Positions 32,857 through 40,729 of a stretch of 64,000 bases of DNA are shown piece after piece. The translations under genes and the position numbers were made by a program. Source of the stretch: Caulifigura coniformis (lineage in GTDB: Bacteria; Planctomycetota; Planctomycetia; Planctomycetales; Planctomycetaceae); the NCBI RefSeq assembly GCF_007745175.1, contig NZ_CP036271.1, positions 2,438,154 to 2,502,153 of the forward strand. The letters are read 5' to 3'. Position 1 is the first letter of the stretch. Each line of letters begins with the position of its first letter. Below the pieces are notes generated by a model that saw only the letters and a program-made list of their open reading frames with translations, had not been told where the DNA came from and did not search any database.

Positions 32857-34680
32857 ATGAAGCGCGTGATTTCGACCGCCCTGCTGGGCGTTCTCTCTGT
32901 TGCCACACTTGCGGTCGCTGCCGAACCAGTCGCGGAAGTCCTCGACGCCTGCAAGCGTTCGACGGCGATGGTCGTGGTGCGAAACGGCCGCAGCAATGGC
33001 ACGGCCTTCTGCATCCACAATGGCGAGTACTTCCTCACGAACTTTCGCGCCGTGGGTCGCGAGAAGGCCTGCGAACTGATCGTGTTTCCGGGCCAGCCCG
33101 ATCAGAAGCGGGTTTCAGCCACGATCGAACGGATCGATGAGGAGTCCGATCTGGCCCTGTTGAGGATTGAACCGGCGCTGACCGTTCCGTCTCTCGCATT
33201 GCAGCAGGTCGCCGCGGTGAAGGAGGCCGAGGAACTGGTCGCGCTGAGTTATCCTGCCGGGACTCCGTCGGGCGCGGACAAAGGGGCGACGCCGTCGATT
33301 TCTGTCTTTGTCGGCCGCGCGACGGCGATCAGGCGGACTGACGGAGTGATCGATTCCATCGACTTCGATGCCAGAATCGATCCGCGCAACGCGGGCTGCC
33401 CTGTGCTGAACTCTCAAGGCGAAGTCGTTGGCATCATCCGGAGGAAGGCTTCGGGAGCGGAGATCGTTGCGGTTTCGAAGCTCCAGAAGTTTTTGAAGGA
33501 GCCGCTGATTGCCGTCCGTTTTCCACCGGTTCTCGACGAAGGGGAGTCAGCGAAGTTCGCCCTGGAGTTCGTTCCGATTCTGGCGTCGCCTGGCAATGCC
33601 CAGGTGGAACTCGAATTGGGAGAGGCCGATCATGAAAAGCAGAAGGCCGCGTTGCGTTCGGACGATGGTCGTCACTACGAGGCGACGTTGATTGCCGTTC
33701 CGCGAATTGAAGATCGCAGGGAGGTGCAGATTCGCGCGGAGTTTGGCGACAACGGCCTTCTTGCAGGCATGATCGCGAACGCCGAACTGCGGATCGATGG
33801 CCAGCCTTTTCGACTCAGCCTGATCCGGCGCATCGAGCGAACAGCCGAAGGTTGGGACGTTGTGCTGCGGGATCGCAGCCGGAAATCGACGACGCAGCTG
33901 ACCGGGCTGCCGGGGGAAATCCGCCTCGATGGGGTCGCCGTCGCGACGGACCTGTCACGCGCTGGAATTGTCACCATCGACGCCCTCGAGTCGCCGACCG
34001 TCGACTACGCCGTGAGGGTGACGGATGCCGGCAAGGAGTTCGTCGAGCGATCCGGGCAGATTCCCATTCATGGTCGCCGGCCGCGTGCCAGAACTCCGGC
34101 TGAGTCGGTCCCTCCCTCTCTCGAGAGCTGGGCCTTTCTCGGGGAGAACCTGACGCTTCCGGAGTACTTCACGTCGACCTCGCCGCTCAAGCGGACGCCG
34201 GATCGTGGGGTGAGAATCCTGGATGAGGGGGGCGTGATCCAGGGGCGGGATCAGGACCTGCTGTCGCGAAACTTCGAGTTCAACGCGGTCATCGCGTTCC
34301 AGCCCGACGACAAGATTGCTTATCTGGGGCTCGGGCCGGGACTGAAAGACAGGTCGTACAACGGCCTCACGGATTCGATCTATCTCAGGCTTCATGCTCC
34401 GACATTCGCGAATGGCCTTGTCGGAATGCAGAACTGGAACAAGGGACAGACGACCCTCGGCCATCTCGGCTCTCAAACCATGCACGCCGTGCGGATCGAG
34501 AAACTGGGAGACTCGCTGACGTTCTCCGTTGATCCCGGAAACGACGGGCCATCGGATGACGATCTCAACGTGACTTATCCGAGCCTGAGTCAACTGGCCC
34601 CTTACCTGACGGCCGGGAAGTGTGGCGTGTTCTTTTCCGGAACTGGCACGCTGGTGAAGGCGCGAATGGAACTGAAGTAG
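32857..34680 (+). CDS. HtrA-like secreted pseudoprotease with added C-terminal domain
   Basis: 607 residues with a signal peptide at 1-22. Residues 30-210 follow the HtrA protease plan, but the triad is lost. The His position in LTNFRAV is R64, where active members have LTNSHVV. The Ser position in RNAGCP is A179, where active members have GNSGGP. D98 (ESDLALLRIE) remains. The later part (about 220-607) is beta-rich and unrecognised, and its end (AYLTAGKCGVFFSGTGTLVKARMELK) resembles a lectin/laminin-G-like sandwich. It probably binds instead of cleaving; the partner is unknown. Confidence 0.75.
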   Translation: MKRVISTALLGVLSVATLAVAAEPVAEVLDACKRSTAMVVVRNGRSNGTAFCIHNGEYFLTNFRAVGREKACELIVFPGQPDQKRVSATIERIDEESDLALLRIEPALTVPSLALQQVAAVKEAEELVALSYPAGTPSGADKGATPSISVFVGRATAIRRTDGVIDSIDFDARIDPRNAGCPVLNSQGEVVGIIRRKASGAEIVAVSKLQKFLKEPLIAVRFPPVLDEGESAKFALEFVPILASPGNAQVELELGEADHEKQKAALRSDDGRHYEATLIAVPRIEDRREVQIRAEFGDNGLLAGMIANAELRIDGQPFRLSLIRRIERTAEGWDVVLRDRSRKSTTQLTGLPGEIRLDGVAVATDLSRAGIVTIDALESPTVDYAVRVTDAGKEFVERSGQIPIHGRRPRARTPAESVPPSLESWAFLGENLTLPEYFTSTSPLKRTPDRGVRILDEGGVIQGRDQDLLSRNFEFNAVIAFQPDDKIAYLGLGPGLKDRSYNGLTDSIYLRLHAPTFANGLVGMQNWNKGQTTLGHLGSQTMHAVRIEKLGDSLTFSVDPGNDGPSDDDLNVTYPSLSQLAPYLTAGKCGVFFSGTGTLVKARMELK

Positions 34681-34733
34681 TCCGCGCGAACGCGTCCGGG
34701 CACGCTCCGTTCTGGCCACGCGTTCAACGAAAC

Positions 34734-34764
34734 AAGGCCGACCCGGAAAGTCCGGGCCGGCCTT
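34734..34764 (+). terminator. Hairpin after the pseudoprotease gene
   Basis: AAGGCCGACCCGGA pairs with TCCGGGCCGGCCTT around an AAG loop; a strong stem with little T-run. Confidence 0.5.
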
Positions 34765-34903
34765 GCGAGAGGTCGAACCATTTCGGTGGCGTCGTTGACG
34801 TTCCCTTACCCGCCCGCTGGCAGGACTCGGGTCATCAGTCGCCATCCCTGGCGTTCTTGACGGATGCTCCTCACGCCGAACTGGCAATCAACGCAGCTTC
34901 GAC

Positions 34904-36280
34904 TTAGTTCGTGCAGGTTTCGCCGGGAACCGCACACGTCGGGGCCGAGCAGGTCGGCACGCAGGGGTCCACCACGACGCACGGGTCGCAGGGGATCTGG
35001 CGGCAGACGGTCTTCGGCACGCAGCGGGTCTTCTTCACGGCGATCGTGCGGGGCACGCAGTACGACTTCGTCACATACCGCGTGTCACACACCGTGCGGG
35101 GCACGCAGTACGGAATCTTGCGGGTCCGCACTTCCTGCGTGTAGGAGCAGGTCGTGTAAGGAACGCGGCAGGTGCGGGTTTCGCACGTGTACGTGCAGGT
35201 CGTGTACGGAACCTGGCGGGAGATCGTCTCGCAGGTCCACGTGCAGGTCGTGTGGGGAACCTTCTTCGTCCGGCATTCACGCACCATGCTGCAGGTCGTG
35301 TACGGGACTTTGCAGGTCCGCTGCTCGCAGGTCCACGTGCAGGTCGTGCACGGAACCTTCTTCGTGCAGCTCACCGGGACGGTGCGGCAGGTCGTGTACG
35401 GAACCTTGCAGGTCCGCACTTCCGGAACCATCCGGGTGCAGCAGATCTGCTTGGTGATCGTCCTCGGGCAGCACACCTGGCGGCAGACCCACCGGCCGCT
35501 CGGGCTCGGGCAGCACTCCGAAGGAGCGGCACAGGCCGGAGCTTCGCAGGTCGGGGCACATGTCGCCGGAGCGGCGCAGGTCACCGGAACGCAGGGATCG
35601 CACGGGATCCACTCGCGAACGGTCTTCATCTCGTTGATGGTCTCGCAGACGGTCTTCGTTTCCGAAACCGGCTTGCACACGGTGTAGCAGTGATCGCGGT
35701 AGCAGGTCTGGTACTCCGTCTTGTACGACGTGTAGCAGACGTCCTTGTAGATCGTGTTGTACACCGGCTTGCGGACCGTGTAGCAGTGGTCGCGGTAGCA
35801 GGTGTTGTACACCGGCTTGCAGACCGTGTAGCACACGTCGCGGTAGCACGTGTTGTAGACCGGCTTGCGGACCGTGCAGCACACCGTGCGGTAGCACGTC
35901 TGGTACCGCGGAACGCGGACCGTGTAGCACTTCTCGCGGTAGCAGGTCTGGTACACCGGCTTGCAGACCGTGTAGCACTCGTCGCGGTAGCACGTGTCGT
36001 ACACGGTGCGCTGGCAGGTCACCGGCACCTTCTCGCAGCAGATGTCGTTGACGGTGACGCAGTCCGTGTATTCCTCGGTGCACCACACCGTCTCGGTGAC
36101 CGTCTTGTACTGCGGGCAGGAGGCGACTCGGGCCTCGGTGTACTCACCGCAGGGCTCGCACGACTTCGATGGACAACACCGATACCGTCCCATTCCGCAG
36201 AACAGGCCGGCTTCGGCTTCCGCACCAATGAGCGCCAGGAGCATGGCGGCCATCAGTGGCGCAAGACAGAAGCGTTTCAT
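34904..36280 (-). CDS. Cysteine-rich YTV-repeat cell-surface protein
   Basis: 458 residues, signal peptide at about 1-24 (MAAMLLALIGAEAEA). Residues 94-205 are seven consecutive 16-residue repeats of the type YxTCYRDxCYTVCKPV. Residues about 288-390 contain a second repeat family, TCKVPYTTCxxTCE. A Pro/Cys-rich linker (about 226-260) separates them, and a Cys/Pro tail ends the protein. The CYTV repeats match the planctomycete-specific YTV proteins reported in the proteinaceous cell wall. The even spacing of Cys, Tyr and basic residues suggests disulfide cross-linking. No enzyme motif. It is encoded alone and is divergent from the isomerase gene. Confidence 0.85.
   Translation of the reverse strand: MKRFCLAPLMAAMLLALIGAEAEAGLFCGMGRYRCCPSKSCEPCGEYTEARVASCPQYKTVTETVWCTEEYTDCVTVNDICCEKVPVTCQRTVYDTCYRDECYTVCKPVYQTCYREKCYTVRVPRYQTCYRTVCCTVRKPVYNTCYRDVCYTVCKPVYNTCYRDHCYTVRKPVYNTIYKDVCYTSYKTEYQTCYRDHCYTVCKPVSETKTVCETINEMKTVREWIPCDPCVPVTCAAPATCAPTCEAPACAAPSECCPSPSGRWVCRQVCCPRTITKQICCTRMVPEVRTCKVPYTTCRTVPVSCTKKVPCTTCTWTCEQRTCKVPYTTCSMVRECRTKKVPHTTCTWTCETISRQVPYTTCTYTCETRTCRVPYTTCSYTQEVRTRKIPYCVPRTVCDTRYVTKSYCVPRTIAVKKTRCVPKTVCRQIPCDPCVVVDPCVPTCSAPTCAVPGETCTN
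35666..36001 (-). repeat. 48-bp coding tandem repeats (seven units)
   Basis: DNA counterpart of the seven 16-residue YTV repeats. Units three to five are the most similar; unit six has diverged (YNTIYKDVCYTSYKTE). Confidence 0.8.
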
Positions 36281-36758
36281 GGTTCGAATCCTCTCTCAGA
36301 TTCCACGATGCAACGGGCCCGACACGGAATCCCGTCCCCTCATCGATCGGCCGGCAATCTTTGCCGACATGAGCCGACCTGCCCCCGTTGCGTGGATTGC
36401 CCGGCTTTACTCATCACCGTCCGCGTCGTATCCGGTTTGCCCCGCAAGCTCGGCAGTTTCAGCCGGTTGGATAGACGCGCCAGAACCCCGACTATTGAAT
36501 CGTCGAATGGCCGAACGAACCTTCAGCGCGTTCACTCCGCTTCGACCGTCACCATTCCTCCCCGCCTGCCCACATCGGTATCGTGCGCGCATCCCGAACA
36601 ACCGGACTTCACCAACATCGCGCCCAGACATGACACGTCATGGCGCCACGCTTCAGGTTTCGCAGCGGAAGGGCAACTTGAGCAGAAGTTCCCAGAGTTT
36701 TGAGCCCTCCTGTCGCGGCCCTACCCACTACCCACTCTCCACCACCCACTGCGCAACC
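36281..36758. other. Divergent intergenic region
   Basis: About 480 bases between the YTV gene and the isomerase gene, expected to contain both promoters. A TTCGAATCC stretch at 36283 looks like a tRNA T-loop but has no matching arms. No gene supported. Confidence 0.5.
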
Positions 36759-37592
36759 ATGAAATACGCCCTTTGCCAGGAACTCTTCGAAAACCGCAGC
36801 TGGGAAGACCAGTGCAGGACCATGGCCCGGCTCGGCTACACCGGGGCGGAGGTCGCTCCCTTTTCCATCTGCGCCCATCCCCGGGACCTGCTCCCCACCG
36901 ACCGGCACCGACTGCGTGAAACGGCCGAGACCCACGGGGTCGAGATCATCGGGCTCCACTGGCTGCTCGCGAAGACCGCGGGTTTCCACCTCACCGCCGA
37001 CGACCCGCGCATTCGCGCCGCCACCGCCGACTACCTCTCCCTCCTGGCGGACCTCTGCGCCGACCTGGGGGGAACAATCATGGTCTTCGGTTCGCCGGCG
37101 CAGCGCTCGCTGCGGGAAGGTCTTTCCCGCGAGGAGGGAATCGACCGCGCCGTCGAGACGTTCAAGGCCTGCATGCCGCGCCTCGGCGAACGCGGAGTCA
37201 CCCTCTGCCTGGAGCCGCTGACGACGAAGGAGACCAACTTCATCAACACGTGCGCGGACGCCGCCGAGATCATCGAACGCGTGAATCTTCCCGCCATCGC
37301 GCTCCATCAGGATGTGAAGGCGATGCTCGGTGAAGAGACTCCGATCCCCGCGCTGATCGATCGCTTCAAGTCGATCACGAAGCACTTCCACGTGAACGAC
37401 TCGAACCTGCTCGGCCCCGGGATGGGCGAGACCGACTACCTCCCGATCTTCCGCGCACTGCGCGACTCGCGCTACGACGGATGGATCTCCGTCGAAGTCT
37501 TCGACTACTCGCCAGGCGCCGATCACATCGCGCGCGAGAGCATCGAGTACATGCACCGCATCAATGCGCAGCTCGATGGCGCGAGCGCATGA
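36759..37592 (+). CDS. Sugar phosphate isomerase/epimerase (AP-endonuclease-2-like TIM barrel)
   Basis: 277 residues from ATG 36759. A TIM-barrel protein of the xylose-isomerase-like superfamily. The metal-binding strands are visible: LCLEPLTTKETNF, ALHQDVKAM, KHFHVNDSNLLGPGMGETDY and ISVEVFDYSPG. Such proteins isomerise or epimerise keto-sugars, with substrates differing by subgroup; the exact sugar is not evident. It is monocistronic, with a GCACCCCGG hairpin terminator behind it. Confidence 0.85.
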   Translation: MKYALCQELFENRSWEDQCRTMARLGYTGAEVAPFSICAHPRDLLPTDRHRLRETAETHGVEIIGLHWLLAKTAGFHLTADDPRIRAATADYLSLLADLCADLGGTIMVFGSPAQRSLREGLSREEGIDRAVETFKACMPRLGERGVTLCLEPLTTKETNFINTCADAAEIIERVNLPAIALHQDVKAMLGEETPIPALIDRFKSITKHFHVNDSNLLGPGMGETDYLPIFRALRDSRYDGWISVEVFDYSPGADHIARESIEYMHRINAQLDGASA

Positions 37593-37615
37593 AGCCAGCG
37601 TTCTCACGCGAACAC

Positions 37616-37650
37616 GCACCCCGGCTGCTCCACGGCAGCCGGGGTGCTTT
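37616..37650 (+). terminator. Intrinsic terminator after the isomerase gene
   Basis: GCACCCCGGCTG, loop CTCCA, then CGGCAGCCGGGGTGC followed by TTT. Confidence 0.65.
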
Positions 37651-37953
37651 GCATTGACGACACGCATTTCGCAAGGCAAATCGCAGGGCGCGAGCGTTGT
37701 CGTCTTCAGCGGCGCATCGAGCGCGGCGCAGTGCATGCGATCTCTTCAGCAGCGATGGACGGCCGCGCGCGAGCGTGCTGCACGGCGCACGATCGCTGCT
37801 CTTCGACCCGGCGAGCGCGCAGCACTGAGCAGTGGCGATGCGCGCGAATGATCCTCGCGCGAGCGCGCTCTCATGCACGAACAGCGCCGCGCGACGCGTG
37901 AACAACTCGCGCGCCACTTGAACCGAAATGTTCAAACTCTGTGGAAAAAAGAC

Positions 37954-37981
37954 TTGCGTCACTTAGAGCAATGCTTACGAT
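37954..37981 (+). promoter_or_regulatory. Possible sigma-70-like promoter
   Basis: TTGCGT (37954-37959) and TACGAT (37976-37981) are separated by 16 bases in an AT-richer stretch, upstream of the peptide gene. The match to consensus is moderate and the implied leader would be about 200 bases. Confidence 0.3.
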
Positions 37982-38088
37982 GACGCCGTTCGATGTGTCC
38001 TCGATCACAAGTCGACGGGCGTCGCACCAAGAGAGAAACGAATCTCTCGAAGTGGATCAGACGCAGACGGGTGGGAAAGACACGCGGC

Positions 38089-38126
38089 TCACTACGGTTG
38101 GTGAGCCAACGTTTCACTGGTAGTGA
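38089..38126 (+). ncRNA. Nested hairpin in the putative leader of the peptide gene
   Basis: Outer arms TCACTAC (38089-38095) and GTAGTGA (38120-38126) enclose an inner GTTGG-tgag-CCAAC hairpin. This could be a structured 5' leader; there is no match to a known riboswitch. Confidence 0.35.
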
Positions 38127-38197
38127 TGCTCAAACCGAATTTGCCCGGTAGCAGCGGTTCGATCATCACACGGGGCTCTGACTAAGGAGTGACTACG

Positions 38198-38266
38198 ATG
38201 GCTAAGAAGAAAGCAGCAGCGAAGAAGGCTCCCGCCAAGAAGAAGGCCGCTGGCAAGAAGAAGTAA
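38198..38266 (+). CDS. 22-residue Lys/Ala-rich histone-H1-like peptide
   Basis: ATG 38198 to TAA 38266. The 22 residues are only Met, Ala, Lys, Pro and Gly: 12 Lys and 7 Ala plus one each of the others, arranged as KKK-AAA-KK-AP-A-KKK blocks. This is the composition of histone H1 C-terminal tails and bacterial Hc1-like proteins. AAGGAG lies at 38184-38189, eight bases ahead, and a perfect-stem terminator follows the stop by 26 bases, so the gene has its own expression signals. It could bind nucleic acid as a nucleoid peptide. It is far shorter than known H1-like proteins (50-200 residues). Confidence 0.65.
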   Translation: MAKKKAAAKKAPAKKKAAGKKK

Positions 38267-38292
38267 TTCTTCTCCGGCTTCGCAAGATGCCT

Positions 38293-38328
38293 GAAAGCGG
38301 CCGATCACTCGGCCGCTTTCATCTTTTG
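38293..38328 (+). terminator. Intrinsic terminator after the peptide gene
   Basis: GAAAGCGGCCGA, loop TCAC, TCGGCCGCTTTC, then ATCTTTT; a perfect 12-base stem. Confidence 0.85.
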
Positions 38329-38336
38329 ATGAACGT

Positions 38337-38375
38337 CAAAAAGCCCGCAGGTTCCAACCCGTGGGCTTTTCTTTT
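38337..38375 (+). terminator. Second terminator in tandem
   Basis: AAAAAGCCCGCAGG, loop, CCCGTGGGCTTTTCTTTT. It lies directly behind the first one and ends before nadC. Confidence 0.7.
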
Positions 38376-38438
38376 GCGCGGCGGCGCCCGCAGAATGCCG
38401 TGATTCTCCACGCCAGATGCATTCCTTCCACGTGCCGC

Positions 38439-39329
38439 ATGTCTCCAGTTTTTGACGAATCCGAGCGCCGCGCCGCTCTTGAACTGATCCACCTGGCCCT
38501 GAACGAAGACCTCGCCGACCGCGGCGACCTCACCACGGCGGCCATCATCCCCCCCTCGGCACAGGGGGCCGTGAGCATCGTCGCCCGCAGGCCGGGCATC
38601 GTCAGCGGACTCCCGATCGTGCCGCTCGTCTTCCAGAAAGTCGACCCCCAGGTCCGCGTCGAACTGCAGGTTGCCGACGGCGACCGCGTCGACCGCGGAA
38701 CGGTCACCGCCGTCCTCACCGGCTCGACACGATCCCTCCTCATCGGCGAACGCACGGCCCTCAACTTCCTCACGCACCTCAGCGGAGTCGCGTCGCTCAC
38801 GCGGAAGTTCGTCGACCTCGCACACGGAACCCGCGCGAAGATCCTCGACACGCGCAAGACGCTCCCCGGCTGGAGGGCCCTCGAGAAGTACGCCGTGCGA
38901 TGCGGCGGCGGAGTGAACCATCGCATGGGCCTCTACGACGGAGTGCTCATCAAGGACAACCACCTCGCCGCCTGGATCGGACTCGAGGATCGCCCCACGC
39001 TCCGCGAAGCCGTCACCCGCGCGCGGACGACATCGCCAGCCGGCGTCACCATCGAGGTGGAAGTCGATTCGCTCGCGCAGCTGCAGGACGTGCTGCAGGC
39101 CGCGCCGGATATCGTGCTGCTCGACAACATGCCGCCCGACATGATGCGGGAGGCCATTGCCCTCCGCGACCAGCAGGCGCCGCAGGTCCGGCTCGAAGCC
39201 TCCGGCAGCGTGACGCTCGACTCGGTGGCTGCGATCGCCGCCACCGGCGTCGATCGCATCAGCATCGGCGCGCTGACTCACTCCGCCCCCGCGCTCGACC
39301 TCGCCTTCGACTGGGGAGCGCTGGCGTAA
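38439..39329 (+). CDS. nadC: Nicotinate-nucleotide pyrophosphorylase (carboxylating)
   Basis: 296 residues from ATG 38439. Quinolinate phosphoribosyltransferase of de novo NAD synthesis, using quinolinate and PRPP. Seen: NEDLADRGDLTTAAI near the N terminus, ERTALNFLTHLSGVASLT, the substrate motif ILDTRKTLPGWRALEKYAVRCGGGVNHRMGL, DGVLIKDNHL, VEVDSLAQL, VLLDNMPPDMM, LEASGSVTLD and the final IGALTHSAPALDLAFD. The chosen start leaves a short N-terminal helix, as in other NadC proteins. The nadA and nadB partners are not in the window. Confidence 0.96.
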   Translation: MSPVFDESERRAALELIHLALNEDLADRGDLTTAAIIPPSAQGAVSIVARRPGIVSGLPIVPLVFQKVDPQVRVELQVADGDRVDRGTVTAVLTGSTRSLLIGERTALNFLTHLSGVASLTRKFVDLAHGTRAKILDTRKTLPGWRALEKYAVRCGGGVNHRMGLYDGVLIKDNHLAAWIGLEDRPTLREAVTRARTTSPAGVTIEVEVDSLAQLQDVLQAAPDIVLLDNMPPDMMREAIALRDQQAPQVRLEASGSVTLDSVAAIAATGVDRISIGALTHSAPALDLAFDWGALA

Positions 39330-39507
39330 GCCGACATCGGGCGACCGGCCTGCTCGATCGTCATCGCGCGGCCGCCGCGTTGAAACAGCGCACCTGCTGG
39401 CCTCCTGGGCAGAACCCGATTGAAGATTGGGAAAACCCGATCTACGCTGCGCTGTCCGCAATCACGACGCTCTCCTGCGGACGAACCAGCAGCAAGCGGA
39501 GATTCCC

Positions 39508-40668
39508 GTGGTGCGTGCGTGCCTGATCATCCTGACGCTGACGGGGCCGGCCTTCCTGGCCGCAGCGGCAGATTCCACTGCCTCCCTGATCGAGACCATC
39601 AGGAAAGTTTCCGACAAAGGACAGGGTCACAAGGCGGCCGTGGCCGCGGCGAGTCAGCTGTCCCAGTCGCCCCCCGCTGAGTTGCCCTCCCTGCTCAAGG
39701 CGATGAACGACGCGGGCCCCCTCGCCCGCAACTGGCTGCGCGGCGCGTTTGAAACCGTCGCCGCGCGATCGGTGAACGACTCCGCCTTCCCGAAGGCCGA
39801 GCTCATCGCCTTCTTCAACGATCATGGCAACAACCCGGCCATCCGCAGGCTCGCATTCGAGTGGATCGCCAAAGCCGATCCGGCATTTGCCGGGAAGACG
39901 ATCCCGGAATCCCTGGCCGACCCCAGCAGCGAGATGCGGCGCGACGCCGTGGCCCATTTTATCGCCCTCGCGAAAGACCTGGCTGCGAAGGACGACAAGG
40001 ACGCGGCCCGGACCGCCTGGGAGAAGGCGCTCTCCGGCGCCAGCGATGACGACCAGCTCAAGCTGATCTCGAAAACGCTGAAAGAAACCTACGACCAGGA
40101 AGTGAACCTGATCCAGCACAACGGGCTGATCGTCGACTGGCGGCTGATCGGCCCCTTCGACAACAAGGGAAAGAAGGGCTTCGACGTCGCCTATCCCCCC
40201 GAGAAAGAGGTCGACTTCTCGAAGACGTACCCGGCCGAGTTCGAGGGCATGACCAACGAACTGAAATGGACGAAGCTGACGGGCGAAAACCCGGAAGGCC
40301 TCTTCGACATCGCGAAGCTCACCGCCCCGCACAAAGGGGCGATCACCTATGCGGCCCACGAGTTTCTCAGCGACAGGGATCAGCCCGTCGAATTCCGGTT
40401 CGCGACTCCGAACGCCTGGAAGCTGTGGCTCAACGGCGAACTGCTGTTCGGCCGCGAGGAATATCACCGGGGCATGTTCTACGACATGTACCAGGTTCGC
40501 GGCCGGCTCAAGACCGGGAAAAACCTGATCCTGCTCAAGGTGCTGCAGAACGAGCAGAAGGAAGACTGGGCCCAGGCATGGACGTTCCAGTTCCGCGCCT
40601 GCGACCTCGCGGGCCGTGCGCTCAGGCCGGCCGGAAACACGGCCTCCCTCGACAGCTCGACGAAGTGA
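39508..40668 (+). CDS. Secreted protein of unknown function
   Basis: 386 residues from GTG 39508, with GGAG upstream. A signal peptide covers about 1-19 (CLIILTLTGPAFLAAAA). The N-terminal half is helical and HEAT-like (NDHGNNPAIRRLAFEWIAKADPAFAG). The C-terminal half is beta-rich with IVDWRLIGPFDNKGKKGFDVAYPPE and WKLWLNGELLFGREEYHRGMFYDMYQVRGRLKTGKNLILLKVLQ, the pattern of a carbohydrate-binding-like sandwich seen in planctomycete secreted proteins. A PQQ propeller gene follows after 61 bases on the same strand, possibly as an operon. Confidence 0.72.
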   Translation: MVRACLIILTLTGPAFLAAAADSTASLIETIRKVSDKGQGHKAAVAAASQLSQSPPAELPSLLKAMNDAGPLARNWLRGAFETVAARSVNDSAFPKAELIAFFNDHGNNPAIRRLAFEWIAKADPAFAGKTIPESLADPSSEMRRDAVAHFIALAKDLAAKDDKDAARTAWEKALSGASDDDQLKLISKTLKETYDQEVNLIQHNGLIVDWRLIGPFDNKGKKGFDVAYPPEKEVDFSKTYPAEFEGMTNELKWTKLTGENPEGLFDIAKLTAPHKGAITYAAHEFLSDRDQPVEFRFATPNAWKLWLNGELLFGREEYHRGMFYDMYQVRGRLKTGKNLILLKVLQNEQKEDWAQAWTFQFRACDLAGRALRPAGNTASLDSSTK

Positions 40669-40729
40669 CGCCGTTGATCAACTTGTGAAGTCCCGACGGC
40701 CAATGCCGTCGGACTGGAGGAACAGGGTC

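Larger units (their letters stand above)
37593..38197. other. Long region upstream of the Lys/Ala peptide gene
   Basis: About 600 bases. The left part (37650-37920) is unusually dense in GCGC, CGCG, TGCA and CGATCG palindromic words and differs from its neighbours. The right part (37930-38197) is AT-richer, with a promoter-like pair at 37954-37981 and a nested hairpin at 38089-38126. A minus-strand frame (37561-37962) was considered and not accepted. Confidence 0.5.

Noticed and set aside
36278-36300. tRNA T-loop-like GGTTCGAATCC
   Set aside because: The flanking bases do not form the T stem, and no anticodon or acceptor arms can be built around it.
35252-36703. Long frame opposite the YTV gene
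   Set aside because: The translation is a repetitive Ala/Val/Arg mirror of the Cys-rich repeats and has no start context.
37561-37962. 133-codon minus-strand frame in the GCGC-rich region
   Set aside because: No ribosome site or domain, it overlaps the isomerase 3' end and a terminator, and the composition is that of the palindromic words.
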